A DNA stretch of 64,000 nt from Mobilicoccus pelagius NBRC 104925 (GCF_000247995.1 NZ_BAFE01000053.1:1-64000), one strand, 5' to 3'; positions 43,597 through 52,632 are shown, counted from the stretch's first letter. The notes: a model not told the origin generated them from the letters alone. Numbers and translations: made by a program.

Positions 43597-44997
43597 ATGA
43601 CGACGACGAGCTCCTCCCGCCGCAAGAGCGCACGTCAGCCGCAGTCCGGGCATCGGTGCACGGAGTGCGGGTGGACGAGCGTCAAGTGGGTCGGCCGCTG
43701 CGGCGGATGTGGGGCGTGGGGCACGGTCGTCGAGATCGACGGCGCGCCCGCCGGGCGCACCCGGGCCGCGGGGTCCGTGGCCCGGCCCGCGCAGCTCATC
43801 GCCGAGGTCGACGCCACCGCCGCCGAGGCGGCGAGCACGGGCGTCCCGGAGTTCGACCGAGTCCTCGGCGGCGGCCTCGTCAAGGGCGCCGTCGCCCTCG
43901 TCACCGGAGAGCCGGGCATCGGCAAGTCGACGCTGCTCCTCGACGTCGCGGCCCGGGCGGCACGCCTCGGCCGCACCGTCCTCTACGTCACGGGCGAGGA
44001 GTCCGCCGCCCAGGTGCGGTTGCGCGCCGAACGCATCGACGCGCTCGCCGACAACCTCTACCTCGCCGCCGAGTCCGATCTCGGCACCGCCCTCGCCCAG
44101 ATCGAACGGCTCTCCCCCGACCTGTTCGTCCTCGACTCGGTGCAGACGATCAGCTCCACCGAGGTCGACGGCGCCGCGGGCAACGTGTCGCAGGTGCGGG
44201 AGGTCGCGGCGTCGGTCATCGCCGCCGCCAAGGAGCGCGACATGTCGACCCTCATCGTCGGTCACGTCACCAAGGACGGCGGCATCGCCGGCCCGCGCGT
44301 GCTCGAACACCTCGTCGACGTCGTCATCACCTTCGAGGGCGACCGCCACACGAGGTTGCGTCTCGTCCGCGCCGTCAAGAACCGCTACGGACCCACCGAC
44401 GAGGTCGGCTGCTTCGACCTCGGCGAACGCGGCATCCTCGGCCTCACCGACCCGAGCGGCCTGTTCCTCTCGAGCCGCGACATGGAGGTGCCCGGCACGA
44501 GCGTCACCGTCACCCTCGAGGGGCGCCGCCCCCTCGTGTGCGAGGTGCAGTCGCTCATGACCCGCGCCTCCGCCGGGTCGCCGCGACGCACGACGAGCGG
44601 CCTCGACCACTCCCGCATCGCGATGGTCCTGGCCGTCCTCGACAAGCACGTCAAGATGCCCGTCGGCGAGTGCGACTGCTACGTCTCCACCGTCGGCGGG
44701 GTGCGCCTGTCGGAGCCCGCGAGCGATCTCGCCGCCGCCCTCGCGATGGCGAGCTCCCTCGCCGACCGGCCGCTGCCACGGGGCACGGTCGTCGTCGGGG
44801 AGGTCGGTCTCGCCGGTGAGCTGCGGCCCACCGCCGGGGTCGCACGCCGGCTCGCCGAGGCGGGTCGGCTCGGCTTCACGCAGGCCGTCGTGCCCGTCGG
44901 GTCGGTCGAGGCGGGCGACATCCCGCCCGGCCTCCAGGTGCACCAGGTGCAGCGCCTCGCGGACGCGGTGCGCGGCCTCATCGGATCCGGCCGGTAG
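43597..44997 (+). CDS. radA: DNA repair protein RadA
   Basis: A 466-residue RecA-related ATPase that drives branch migration in recombination. An N-terminal C4 zinc finger (CTECGWTSVKWVGRCGGCGAW, about 19-39), Walker A GEPGIGKST (about 104-112), Walker B LFVLDSVQTI (about 177-186), the RadA-specific KNRYGPTDEVG (about 261-271) and a C-terminal Lon-like domain (VGEVGLAGELRP, about 401-412) are complete. ATG 43597 is set by the promoter; a start ten codons upstream would lie before the -10. disA follows 123 bp downstream, the usual actinobacterial pair. Confidence 0.96.
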   Translation: MTTTSSSRRKSARQPQSGHRCTECGWTSVKWVGRCGGCGAWGTVVEIDGAPAGRTRAAGSVARPAQLIAEVDATAAEAASTGVPEFDRVLGGGLVKGAVALVTGEPGIGKSTLLLDVAARAARLGRTVLYVTGEESAAQVRLRAERIDALADNLYLAAESDLGTALAQIERLSPDLFVLDSVQTISSTEVDGAAGNVSQVREVAASVIAAAKERDMSTLIVGHVTKDGGIAGPRVLEHLVDVVITFEGDRHTRLRLVRAVKNRYGPTDEVGCFDLGERGILGLTDPSGLFLSSRDMEVPGTSVTVTLEGRRPLVCEVQSLMTRASAGSPRRTTSGLDHSRIAMVLAVLDKHVKMPVGECDCYVSTVGGVRLSEPASDLAAALAMASSLADRPLPRGTVVVGEVGLAGELRPTAGVARRLAEAGRLGFTQAVVPVGSVEAGDIPPGLQVHQVQRLADAVRGLIGSGR

Positions 44998-45120
44998 ACT
45001 CTGACAAAAGCCCTGCTCAGGCATGTCCGACGACACCACGCGGTGTCGCGGCACCCGCCTGGCAGCTACTGCAAGACGAATGCGGGCCGAACGGTGCGCG
45101 CCCCGCCGGGAGGAGAGTTC

Positions 45121-46191
45121 GTGGCCGAGATCGACGAGGAGCTGCGTCAGGCCCTTGCAGCAGTAGCCCCGGGCACGGAGCTGCGCGACGGCATCGAACG
45201 CATCCTGCGTGGCCGCACGGGCGCCCTCATCATCCTCGGCCACGACAAGGTCATCGAGACCATCGCCACCGGCGGGTTCCCCCTCGACATCGGATTCTCC
45301 GCGACGCGTCTGCGCGAGCTCGCGAAGATGGACGGGGCGGTCGTCGTCGACAAGGACGTGACCCGCATCCTCCGCGCCGCCACGCAGCTCCTGCCCGACG
45401 CCTCCATCGAGACGAGCGAGTCGGGCACCCGCCACCGCACCGCCGAGCGGGTGTCGACGCAGTCGGGCTTCCCCGTCGTGTCGGTGAGCCAGTCGATGCA
45501 GATCGCGGCGCTCTACCTCAACGGGCGCCGACACGTCCTCGAGAACGCGGCGACGATCATCAGCAAGGGCAACCAGGCGTTGCAGACCCTCGAGCGCTAC
45601 AAGAACCGACTCGACGAGGTCATGGGCACCCTGTCCGCCCTCGAGGTCGAGGACCTCGTGACGATCCGCGACGTCGCCGCCGTGCTCCAGCGCCTCGAGA
45701 TGGTGCAGCGCATCCGCGACGAGATCTCCGGCTACGTCGTCGAGCTCGGCACCGACGGCCGTCTGCTCTCCCTCCAGCTCGCCGAGCTCACGAGCGACAT
45801 CGACCGCGACCGCGACCTCGTCATCCGTGATTACCTCAGCCCCTCCTTCGACCGCAGCCGCGAGGACGTCATCGAGTCGCTCGGCTCGCTGTCGCCGACG
45901 GCGTTGCTCGACCTCGCCTCGGGGAGCGCCGCGCTCGGGTACTCGACCGCGCCGGAGACCCTCGACGAGTCGGTGAGCCCGAACGGCTACCGCCTGCTGT
46001 CGAAGATCCCCCGCCTGCCCGGCGTCATCGTCGACCGGCTCATCGAGCACTTCGGCGGTCTGCAGCGGCTCCTCGCCGCGAACCTCGAGGAACTCCAGCG
46101 GGTCGACGGCGTCGGCGAGGGGCGCGCGCGTGCGGTCCGCGACGGCCTGTCCCGCCTCGCGGAGTCGAGCATCCTCGAACGCTACGTGTGA
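45121..46191 (+). CDS. disA: DNA integrity scanning diadenylate cyclase DisA
   Basis: A 356-residue octameric protein that makes c-di-AMP while scanning DNA and pauses at branched structures. The DAC domain has DGAVVVDKD (about 72-80) and the catalytic GTRHRTAERVS (about 103-113). A linker of helices (about 140-280) leads to the C-terminal helix-hairpin-helix DNA-binding domain (HFGGLQRLLAANLEELQRVD then GVGEGRARAVRDGL). GTG follows GGAGGAGAG. Known antagonism between RadA and DisA in Bacillus and mycobacteria fits the gene order. No c-di-AMP riboswitch is seen upstream. Confidence 0.96.
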   Translation: MAEIDEELRQALAAVAPGTELRDGIERILRGRTGALIILGHDKVIETIATGGFPLDIGFSATRLRELAKMDGAVVVDKDVTRILRAATQLLPDASIETSESGTRHRTAERVSTQSGFPVVSVSQSMQIAALYLNGRRHVLENAATIISKGNQALQTLERYKNRLDEVMGTLSALEVEDLVTIRDVAAVLQRLEMVQRIRDEISGYVVELGTDGRLLSLQLAELTSDIDRDRDLVIRDYLSPSFDRSREDVIESLGSLSPTALLDLASGSAALGYSTAPETLDESVSPNGYRLLSKIPRLPGVIVDRLIEHFGGLQRLLAANLEELQRVDGVGEGRARAVRDGLSRLAESSILERYV

Positions 46192-46208
46192 GCGCGTGGC
46201 GCGCCTGG

Positions 46209-46214
46209 CAGACT
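46209..46214 (+). promoter_or_regulatory. -10 hexamer of leaderless mutY
   Basis: CAGACT ends 8 nt before the GTG start (CCGGGGCC between). It is a weaker match than the other leaderless promoters here. Confidence 0.4.
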
Positions 46215-46222
46215 CCGGGGCC

Positions 46223-47119
46223 GTGACCGACCTCTCCCCCACCCGTCTCGCGACGCTTCACGACCGCGTCCTCACGTGGTTCGACCGGGCGGGCCGCGAC
46301 CTGCCCTGGCGGCGTGAGGGGACGACGCCGTGGGGCGTGTTCGTCTCCGAGGTGATGAGCCAGCAGACGCCCGTGGCGCGGGTGGTGCCGGCGTGGGAGG
46401 CGTGGACGACGCGATGGCCGGCCCCGGCCGACCTCGCCGCGGACTCCCCCGGTGAGGCGGTGCGCATGTGGAACCGTCTCGGCTACCCGCGGCGTGCCCT
46501 GCGGCTCCACGAGGCCGCCGCGGCGATGGTCGAGCGCCACGACGGTGAGGTGCCGAGAGATCTCGACGACCTCCTCGCCCTGCCGGGGGTGGGCGCCTAC
46601 ACGGCGGCCGCGGTCGCGGCGTTCGCGTTCGGTCGGCGGGCGACCGTCGTCGACACGAACGTGCGCCGCGTCGAGGCCCGGGTCGTCTCGGGTTCGGCGC
46701 TGCCCGCCCCGGCGCTCATCCGAGCGGAGTCGACGCTCGCCACGGCGCTCCTGCCCGAGGACGACGAGGACGCGGCGCGGTGGAACGTCGCCGTCATGGA
46801 GCTCGGTGCGCTCGTCTGCACCGCGCGGGCGCCGCAGTGCGACGTCTGCCCCGTCGCCGACCTGTGCGCCTGGCAGCTCGCGGGCCGTCCCGCCTACGAG
46901 GGCCCCGCACGCCGCACCCAGTCGTGGGTGGGCACCGACCGGCAGATCCGCGGCCGGATCCTCGCCCTCCTGCGGCAGACCCGTGACCCGCTCACAGCCA
47001 CCGAGATCGCCGCGGCCTGGCCCGACGACGAGGCCCGCCGCGATCGATGCCTCGCCGGACTCGTCGAGGACGGACTCGTCGAGGCACTCCCGGGCGACCG
47101 GTTCGCGCTGCCCGCCTGA
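46223..47119 (+). CDS. mutY: A/G-specific adenine DNA glycosylase
   Basis: A 298-residue MutY/Nth-fold glycosylase that removes adenine opposite 8-oxoguanine. RDLPWRREGTTPWGVFVSEVMSQQTPV covers the entry motif and the catalytic Glu region (about 19-45); LPGVGAYTAAAVAAFAFG (about 114-131) is the helix-hairpin-helix; VVDTNVRRVEARV (about 137-149) has the catalytic Asp; C-x6-C-x2-C-x5-C (CTARAPQCDVCPVADLC, about 199-215) binds the 4Fe-4S cluster. It lacks the C-terminal NUDIX-like 8-oxoG recognition domain, as in several actinobacterial MutY. The last 60 residues form a small winged-helix-like tail. Confidence 0.93.
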   Translation: MTDLSPTRLATLHDRVLTWFDRAGRDLPWRREGTTPWGVFVSEVMSQQTPVARVVPAWEAWTTRWPAPADLAADSPGEAVRMWNRLGYPRRALRLHEAAAAMVERHDGEVPRDLDDLLALPGVGAYTAAAVAAFAFGRRATVVDTNVRRVEARVVSGSALPAPALIRAESTLATALLPEDDEDAARWNVAVMELGALVCTARAPQCDVCPVADLCAWQLAGRPAYEGPARRTQSWVGTDRQIRGRILALLRQTRDPLTATEIAAAWPDDEARRDRCLAGLVEDGLVEALPGDRFALPA

Positions 47120-47271
47120 ACCTGTCGCCGGAGCCGATCCGACCCTGATCCTGGCACGTTCGCGCCTGGCGGAGAACGAGATCCGAGCAGTCGTTCGAGA
47201 CGCGGCCACGTCGGCCGACGGGTGCGCGCCGGTCCTCCCCTGGGACCGCGCCCCTGCCAGAAAGGATCGAC

Positions 47272-47703
47272 ATGTCCCGTCGACTCACGACCGCGTTCGC
47301 GGTGGCCCTCGCCGCCACCACCTTCGGTGCCGGTGTCCCTGCCGCCTCCGCCACCCCCACCCACGAGGCGCCGCACTCGGTGTCCTCCTACGCCAAGGTC
47401 GACCGCCACACCCCCGGTTCGCGGGCGCTCGCCGAGGCGACGCAGCGTGCCGCCGAACTGCGGGCGACCGCCGACCGTCTCGCGGCGGGTGTCGCGACGA
47501 CCGATGCCCGTGCCCTGCGCGTCGCCCGCTCCGCGGCCGCCACCGCTGTCCGCGCCGACCAGCGGGCCGTCGTCGCCGACCGCCTCGCCGACGAGGCCGA
47601 GGCGCTCGTCGCGAAGCTCTCCGGGCGTCGCCGACGCCACGCCCACGTGCCCGGGACCGGTTCGGTGGTCCCGGCACGTCCGCGTTCGACGGCCCGCGCA
47701 TGA
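47272..47703 (+). CDS. Secreted Ala-rich helical protein, unknown function
   Basis: A 143-residue protein with a clear Sec signal peptide (MSRRLTTAFAVALAATTFGA, cleavage probably after SASA near residue 27). The mature part is dominated by an Ala/Arg-rich helix (about 50-115), possibly coiled-coil, and a basic His/Arg/Pro tail. No cysteines. ATG with GAAAGGA upstream. I recognise no family. It sits between mutY and the ABC exporter with separate signals on both sides. Confidence 0.7.
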   Translation: MSRRLTTAFAVALAATTFGAGVPAASATPTHEAPHSVSSYAKVDRHTPGSRALAEATQRAAELRATADRLAAGVATTDARALRVARSAAATAVRADQRAVVADRLADEAEALVAKLSGRRRRHAHVPGTGSVVPARPRSTARA

Positions 47704-47728
47704 GCCGTCCGCGGGCCGTCCCGTCGGC

Positions 47729-47734
47729 TATCGT
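47729..47734 (+). promoter_or_regulatory. -10 hexamer of leaderless ABC exporter operon
   Basis: TATCGT ends 8 nt before the GTG start; the spacer TCCCCCTC is pyrimidine-only. Confidence 0.52.
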
Positions 47735-47742
47735 TCCCCCTC

Positions 47743-48606
47743 GTGCCCACCGCCACCGCCGCTTCCGCCACCGCGCTCCGGACGGGGTCGAACGGAGTCC
47801 CGGTCGTGCCGGTGAGGGCCTTCCTCGCGCTCGTCGCCGCCGGGTTCCGCCGCACGACGACGTACCGCCTCGCCGCGCTCGCGGGCGTCGTCGCGAACGT
47901 CACCTTCGGGTACATCCGTGGCGCGGTGCTCCTTGCCGTCGCGGGGGCCGCCACCGTGGCGAGCAGCGGGTACTCGGCCGACGGGCTCATGACGTACAAC
48001 TGGCTCACCCAGGCCGCCCTCGGCCCCCTCGCGATCTGGGGCACGACCGAGATCACCGAACGCGTCCGCAACGGCGACATCGCCGTCGACCTCGCCCGCC
48101 CCGTCGGGCTCATGGGCACCTACCTCGCCCAGGACCTCGGCCGGGCCGGCGCGTCGCTGCTCCTCCGCAGCGTCCCGACCGTGCTCGTCGGCGCGCTCAC
48201 CGTGGGGATGACGATGCCCGGCACGCCGGGGCCGTGGCTCCTCGGCGGGGTCGCCGTCCTCCTCGGGCTCCTCCTGTCGTTCCTCTCCCGGTTCCTCCTC
48301 CAGCTCGCGTCGTTCTGGATCGTCGAGACCCGCGGCCTGCAGACCCTCTACATGGTCGTCTCGGGCTTCTTCGCCGGGCTCGTGTTTCCGCTCGCGCTCA
48401 TGCCCGCCCCGCTGCGGGTCGCCGCGGCCGCGACCCCGTTCCCCTCGATGCTCCAGCACCCCGTCGACGTCCTCTCCGGACGCATCACCGGGGGCGCCGC
48501 CTGGGAGCTCGTCGGCGTCCAGGTGCTGTGGCTGGTCGTCCTCGCCGTCGCGGGTCACCTCGTCCTCCGCGCGGGCACCCGACGCCTCGTCGTCCAGGGA
48601 GGGTGA
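47743..48606 (+). CDS. ABC-2 type transporter permease (first)
   Basis: A 287-residue membrane protein with six predicted helices, of the ABC-2/DUF990 group. FLALVAAGFRRTTTYRLAALAGVVANVTFGYIR (about 27-59) is the typical N-terminal region; TEITERVRNGDIAVDLARPV (about 102-121) is the conserved cytoplasmic loop before helix 3. It forms a heterodimeric exporter with the next permease and ATPase. The three genes are spaced by 1 nt and a 4-nt overlap. Substrate unknown. Confidence 0.88.
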   Translation: MPTATAASATALRTGSNGVPVVPVRAFLALVAAGFRRTTTYRLAALAGVVANVTFGYIRGAVLLAVAGAATVASSGYSADGLMTYNWLTQAALGPLAIWGTTEITERVRNGDIAVDLARPVGLMGTYLAQDLGRAGASLLLRSVPTVLVGALTVGMTMPGTPGPWLLGGVAVLLGLLLSFLSRFLLQLASFWIVETRGLQTLYMVVSGFFAGLVFPLALMPAPLRVAAAATPFPSMLQHPVDVLSGRITGGAAWELVGVQVLWLVVLAVAGHLVLRAGTRRLVVQGG

Positions 48607-48607
48607 G

Positions 48608-49474
48608 ATGACTTCGCCCGCACACTCCTCTCCCGCCCGTTCCTCGCCCGCGCGATCCTCGCTCGCCCGCTCGGCGCGCGCCTACCGGGCGTTGATCCTC
48701 TCCCGCCTCCGCAGTCAGCGGGTGTACACGACGTCCTTCGCGCTCGACGTCGTCGGATCGCTCCTCACGGGCGCCGTCGAGTTCGCCGAGGTGTGGATCG
48801 TCTTCCACAACGTCCGCTCCCTCGGCGGGCTCACGTTCGCCCAGATCTGTCTGCTCTTCGGCATCGCCCACACGGGGTTCTCGTTCTCACAGGTGGTCTT
48901 CGGGCACGTCGACCGCATCACCCGTTACCTGCGCGCCGGCACCCTCGAGGCGTTCTACCTCCGCCCGCTCTCGCTCCTCGGCCAGCTCGTCACGAGCGAG
49001 GTCGCGCTGCGGCGGCTCGGCTGGGGCGCGCTCTCGGTCGTCGTCCTCGGGTGGGCCCTCGTCGCGGTCGACCTCGCGTGGACCCCGGCGAAGGTCGTCC
49101 TCCTCGTCTCCTCGATCGTCTCGGCGGCGGCCCTCTTCGGGGCGCTGTTCGTCGCGGCGGCGGGGCTCCAGTTCTTCCTCGTCGACGGGGAGGAGATGAC
49201 GAACGCCTTCACGTACGGCGGCCGGCACGCCTCGCAGCAGCCCGCGTCGATCTTCGGCCCTGGCCTCGTCACGGCGTTCGTCTTCGCCGTCCCCGTCGCG
49301 TTCACCGGGTACGTGCCCACGCTCGGGCTCCTCGACCTGCCCGCCCCGACGGCGCTCCCCTGGCTCGGCGCGGAGGCGGCGTGGCTCTGCCCGCTCGTCG
49401 CGGCGTGGACGTGGGTCGTCGCGCTCACCTGCTGGCGCATCGGCACCCGACACTACCAAGGAGGCGGCGGATGA
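48608..49474 (+). CDS. ABC-2 type transporter permease (second)
   Basis: A 288-residue six-helix permease of the same DUF990 group. After a Ser/Ala/Arg-rich 20-residue start, YRALILSRLRSQRVYTTSFALDVVGS (about 23-48) matches the N-terminal pattern, and FGHVDRITRYLRAGTLEAFYLRPL (about 98-121) is the counterpart of the cytoplasmic loop of the first permease. ATG lies 1 nt after the previous stop with GGAGGG upstream; its end overlaps the ATPase start. Confidence 0.88.
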   Translation: MTSPAHSSPARSSPARSSLARSARAYRALILSRLRSQRVYTTSFALDVVGSLLTGAVEFAEVWIVFHNVRSLGGLTFAQICLLFGIAHTGFSFSQVVFGHVDRITRYLRAGTLEAFYLRPLSLLGQLVTSEVALRRLGWGALSVVVLGWALVAVDLAWTPAKVVLLVSSIVSAAALFGALFVAAAGLQFFLVDGEEMTNAFTYGGRHASQQPASIFGPGLVTAFVFAVPVAFTGYVPTLGLLDLPAPTALPWLGAEAAWLCPLVAAWTWVVALTCWRIGTRHYQGGGG

Positions 49475-50463
49475 CGCCCGTCATCGAGACCCGTTCCCTC
49501 ACGCGGGAGTTCCACGTCCGCACCCCGGGGCGCCGCTTCGGTCGGACGACGGTGACGGCCCTGTCCGACCTCACGATCACCGTCGACGCAGGGGAGGCCG
49601 TGGGGTACATCGGCGCGAACGGCGCGGGCAAGTCGACGACGATCAAGATGCTCACCGGCATCCTCACCCCGACGGCCGGGGAGGTGCGCACGTGCGGCCT
49701 CGACCCGATGCGGCGTCGCCGCGACCTCGCCCGGCGCATCGGCGTCGTCTTCGGGCAGCGGAGCCAACTGTGGTGGGACCTGCCGCTGCGTGACACCTAC
49801 CCCGTCCTCGCGGCGATCCACGGGCTCCCCACGGCGGAGGAACGCCGCCGCACCGTCGAACTCGTCGACGCGCTCGACCTCGGTGCGTTCCTCGACACCC
49901 CCGTGCGGCAGCTCTCCCTCGGGCAGCGGATGCGGGGCGAGCTCGCCGCCGCGCTACTCCACTCCCCCGAGCTGGTGATCCTCGACGAGCCGACGATCGG
50001 TCTCGACGTGCTGAGCAAGGCCCAACTGCGCGAGTTCCTCCGCGCCGAACGTGCGGCCCGCGGCACGACACTGCTCCTCACGACCCACGACATGAGCGAC
50101 ATCGAGCACCTCTGCGAGCGGGTCCTCCTCGTCGACTCGGGTCGCCTCGCACACGACGGCGACCTCGCATCCCTCGCGCGGACCGTCGGCGCAAAACGCG
50201 TCCTCGTCGTCGACCTCGCGACGCCGCACCCCCGGCTGCCCGTCCTCACCGACGGGGCCGGGGCGCCCCTCACGGTCGACCACGTCGGTTCCGAGGGCGG
50301 CGGCCTGCGGCACCGGTTCGCGTTCGACACGGCCCGGACGTCGGCCGCCGCCGTCCTCACCGCCGTCTCCGCGCACGCGGAGGTCCGCGACCTCGCCATC
50401 GAGGAGCCCGACATCGAGGACGTCGTCCGGCACGTCTACTCCGCAGGCCTGTCGGGCGCCTGA
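49471..50463 (+). CDS. ABC transporter ATP-binding protein
   Basis: A 330-residue ATPase. Walker A GANGAGKST (about 48-56), Q-loop VVFGQRSQLWW (about 92-102), signature LSLGQRMRGELAAAL (about 150-164), Walker B ELVILDEPTIGLD (about 169-181) and H-loop TTHDMSDI (about 207-214) are intact. The C-terminal 100 residues are the extra domain common in this subfamily. ATG at 49471 follows AAGGAGG. With the two upstream permeases it makes a complete exporter; such systems handle lipids, drugs or other hydrophobic compounds, but the cargo is not visible. Confidence 0.93.
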   Translation: MTPVIETRSLTREFHVRTPGRRFGRTTVTALSDLTITVDAGEAVGYIGANGAGKSTTIKMLTGILTPTAGEVRTCGLDPMRRRRDLARRIGVVFGQRSQLWWDLPLRDTYPVLAAIHGLPTAEERRRTVELVDALDLGAFLDTPVRQLSLGQRMRGELAAALLHSPELVILDEPTIGLDVLSKAQLREFLRAERAARGTTLLLTTHDMSDIEHLCERVLLVDSGRLAHDGDLASLARTVGAKRVLVVDLATPHPRLPVLTDGAGAPLTVDHVGSEGGGLRHRFAFDTARTSAAAVLTAVSAHAEVRDLAIEEPDIEDVVRHVYSAGLSGA

Positions 50464-50479
50464 CTCCCCCGAGGGGGAG
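50464..50479 (+). terminator. Weak hairpin after ABC operon
   Basis: CTCCCC/GGGGAG with a 4-nt loop directly follows the ATPase stop codon. The short stem makes it only a weak candidate terminator. Confidence 0.35.
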
Positions 50480-50796
50480 ACGGCCGGACGCGCGAGTGCC
50501 GAACGAGACGTCGCGCGGGCGGTCGACCTGCGGTGACGGGAATCCACCCGACACCGGCGCCGTCGACCCGACATCGCGACACCCCACCCGAGCGCGCACG
50601 CTCCTGCCATCCGATCTGCGCACCGCACCCCACGAATCCACCGATCCCCACCGTCACATCGGGTGGGACCCGAGACGCGCGGCGGACGCGCCCGGTGAGG
50701 GCCTCATCGATGGACAGGCGTCGGTCGGCGCGCGGCGGCCATCGGCGGTCGGCAGGGGTCGGCGGTCGGCGATGCCCGAGCAGCGGGGCCGGGCAC
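50480..50796. other. Gene-free interval with inverted repeat
   Basis: No coding frame is convincing here. A 9-bp inverted repeat CCCACCCGA (50583-50591)/TCGGGTGGG (50659-50667) with a 67-nt loop is the only structure I see, together with GTCGGCGGTCGGC-like direct repeats near 50745-50770. It separates the plus-strand ABC operon from convergent minus-strand genes, so a terminator function or a small RNA is possible; neither is shown. Confidence 0.35.
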
Positions 50797-51204
50797 CTAC
50801 CCCTCGTGCTCGACGCGGACGCGGCGGGGCGGGGTGAAGGCATGGATCGCGAGGAGGTCGGGGATCTCGGCGACGCCCGGACCGCCCGCCTCGAGCCACG
50901 AGGAGACGGCGTCGAGGACGTCGGGGTCGTGCACGTCGCGCAGCCAGCAGGGTCGGCCACCGGCGCGGCGTCCCTCGGCGGAGGGTCGGACGACGGTGAC
51001 GCTGTCGCCCTCGCACACGTCGAAGCAGTCGACGCCCCGCGTCGGCACCTGCCCACCGAGGCCGCACAGCGGCACCCGGCCGACGACCTCACGCCCGTCA
51101 CCGGCCCAGCACTCCTGGCAGACGGCGACGTTCGGCGTCGACGGGGTCACCGCCCGGGCACTCCCCGAACCCACGGATTTCCCGCGGGTCCTGCGTCTGC
51201 TCAC
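50797..51204 (-). CDS. (2Fe-2S) ferredoxin-like protein
   Basis: A 135-residue protein with a thioredoxin-like ferredoxin pattern. VAVCQECWAGDG (Cys about 29 and 32), PLCGLGG, and GVDCFDVCEGDSVTVVRPSAEG (Cys about 60 and 64) give a spread-out cysteine set, followed by CWLRDVHDPDVLDAVSSWLEAGG. This resembles the DUF1636/(2Fe-2S) ferredoxin group, in which CxxxC and earlier cysteines bind a 2Fe-2S cluster. Its GTG start overlaps the argA stop, so it is the last gene of nadE-argA-ferredoxin. Role unknown. Confidence 0.68.
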   Translation of the reverse strand: MSRRRTRGKSVGSGSARAVTPSTPNVAVCQECWAGDGREVVGRVPLCGLGGQVPTRGVDCFDVCEGDSVTVVRPSAEGRRAGGRPCWLRDVHDPDVLDAVSSWLEAGGPGVAEIPDLLAIHAFTPPRRVRVEHEG

Positions 51205-51710
51205 AGGATCCTGAGCATCCGCGTGTTGCCGAGGGTGTTCGGCTTGACGCGTTCGAGGTCGAGGAACTCGGCGATGCCCTCGTCGTAGCTGCGGAGGAGC
51301 TCGGCGTAGACCTGCGGTTCGACGGGGATGCCCTCGATGGGTTCGAACCCGTGCCGACCGAAGAACTGCGTCTCGAACGTGAGGCAGAAGACGCGGGCGA
51401 CTCCGATCTCCCGGGCGTCATCGAGGAGCTGCCGGAGGATCGCCGAGCCGGCGCCCGTGCCGAGCTGGTCGTCGCGCACGGTGAGGGTGCGGACCTCCGC
51501 TAGGTCCTTCCACATCACGTGGAGCGCACCGCAGCCGACGACGTCGCCGGCCGCGTCGCGCACGACGCGGAACTCGGGGAGGTTCTCGTAGTAGGCGACC
51601 CGTTCCTTGGCGAGGAGGATCCGCTTGCCCGCCTGGGGCTCGACGAGGGCACGGATGCCGTCGACGTCGCTCGTGCGGGCACGGACGACCTCGACCGGTG
51701 GGCGGCTCAC
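51201..51710 (-). CDS. argA: Amino-acid N-acetyltransferase (N-acetylglutamate synthase)
   Basis: A 169-residue GNAT protein of the short actinobacterial ArgA type (compare M. tuberculosis Rv2747). [21 protein letters not shown] (about 8-28), [20 protein letters not shown] (about 57-76), [37 protein letters not shown] (about 107-127) and the C-terminus [15 protein letters not shown] match that protein closely. It makes N-acetylglutamate for arginine synthesis. GTG at 51708-51710 overlaps the nadE stop and its own stop overlaps the next GTG, giving a coupled three-gene set. Confidence 0.9.
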   Translation of the reverse strand: MSRPPVEVVRARTSDVDGIRALVEPQAGKRILLAKERVAYYENLPEFRVVRDAAGDVVGCGALHVMWKDLAEVRTLTVRDDQLGTGAGSAILRQLLDDAREIGVARVFCLTFETQFFGRHGFEPIEGIPVEPQVYAELLRSYDEGIAEFLDLERVKPNTLGNTRMLRIL

Positions 51711-52540
51711 GCGCGGCGTCCCGGCGTCGCGGGCATCGCACGCTTGTGGGCGGTGCGGCGGTACCAGCCGGTGATCGTCGCTTCCGCCTCGGCGGAGACG
51801 TCGCCGCCCTCGAGGTAGGTGTCGACGTCGGCGTAGGCGACGCCGAGGGCCTGCTCGTCGGGCAGGAGCGGCTTGTCGGATTCGAGGTCGGCCGTCGGCA
51901 CCTTCTCGACGACACCCTCGGCCGCGCCGAGGTGGCGGGCGATCTCGCGGACCCGACGCTTGGTGAGTCCCGTGAGCGGGGTGAGGTCGGCAGCCCCGTC
52001 GCCGAACTTCGTGTAGAACCCGACGACGGCCTCGGCGGCCTGGTCGGTGCCGACGACGAGCATGCCGCGGGCCCCGGCGACGGTGTACTGGGCGATCATC
52101 CGTTCGCGGGCCTTGACGTTGCCGCGGACGAAGTGGGCGTTGCCCCGCTCGGGCATCCCGGCGGCGAGGCACGCCTCCCACATCGCGTCGGTGGAGGGGG
52201 CGATGTCGACGGTGAGGGTCTCGTCGGGGCGGATGAACGCGAGAGCCGCCTGCGCGTCGGCCTCGTCGGCCTGGACGCCGTAGGGCAGACGCATCGCGAC
52301 GAACGTCGCGTCACCGCCGCCGGCACGGACCCGCTCGCAGGCGAGCTGGCAGAGACGACCGCCGAGGCTCGAGTCGACACCGCCGGAGATGCCGAGGACG
52401 TACCCCTTCACGTCGGTGCGTCGCAGGTAGTCGGCGAGGAACCCCACCCGGTGCTCGATCTCCGCCGCGGCGTCGAACGTCGCGGGGTCGATCACCTCGA
52501 GCTCGTCGATGATGCGCTGCTGCAGTTGTCGGTCGACCAT
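51707..52540 (-). CDS. nadE: Ammonia-dependent NAD synthetase
   Basis: A 277-residue amidase-free NAD synthetase: it amidates deamido-NAD with ammonia and ATP. The ATP pyrophosphatase loop [15 protein letters not shown] (about 49-63), [19 protein letters not shown] (about 139-157), [24 protein letters not shown] (about 163-186) and the late [21 protein letters not shown] (about 213-233) are diagnostic. It resembles the E. coli type rather than the glutamine-dependent mycobacterial type, since no nitrilase domain is fused. ATG 52540 follows GGGAGAC. Confidence 0.95.
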   Translation of the reverse strand: MVDRQLQQRIIDELEVIDPATFDAAAEIEHRVGFLADYLRRTDVKGYVLGISGGVDSSLGGRLCQLACERVRAGGGDATFVAMRLPYGVQADEADAQAALAFIRPDETLTVDIAPSTDAMWEACLAAGMPERGNAHFVRGNVKARERMIAQYTVAGARGMLVVGTDQAAEAVVGFYTKFGDGAADLTPLTGLTKRRVREIARHLGAAEGVVEKVPTADLESDKPLLPDEQALGVAYADVDTYLEGGDVSAEAEATITGWYRRTAHKRAMPATPGRRA

Positions 52541-52632
52541 GCGCCAAGTCTCCCGCCCCGGTGGCGACGGACAAAATGCCGCCACGCGGGCATCGGGGGC
52601 GGCCGACACGGGTGGTGACGACGCGCCGAGGG

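Noticed and set aside
45001-45120. Possible c-di-AMP riboswitch before disA
   Set aside because: None of the conserved blocks of the ydaO/yuaA riboswitch is visible; only a short leader with a ribosome-binding site is seen.
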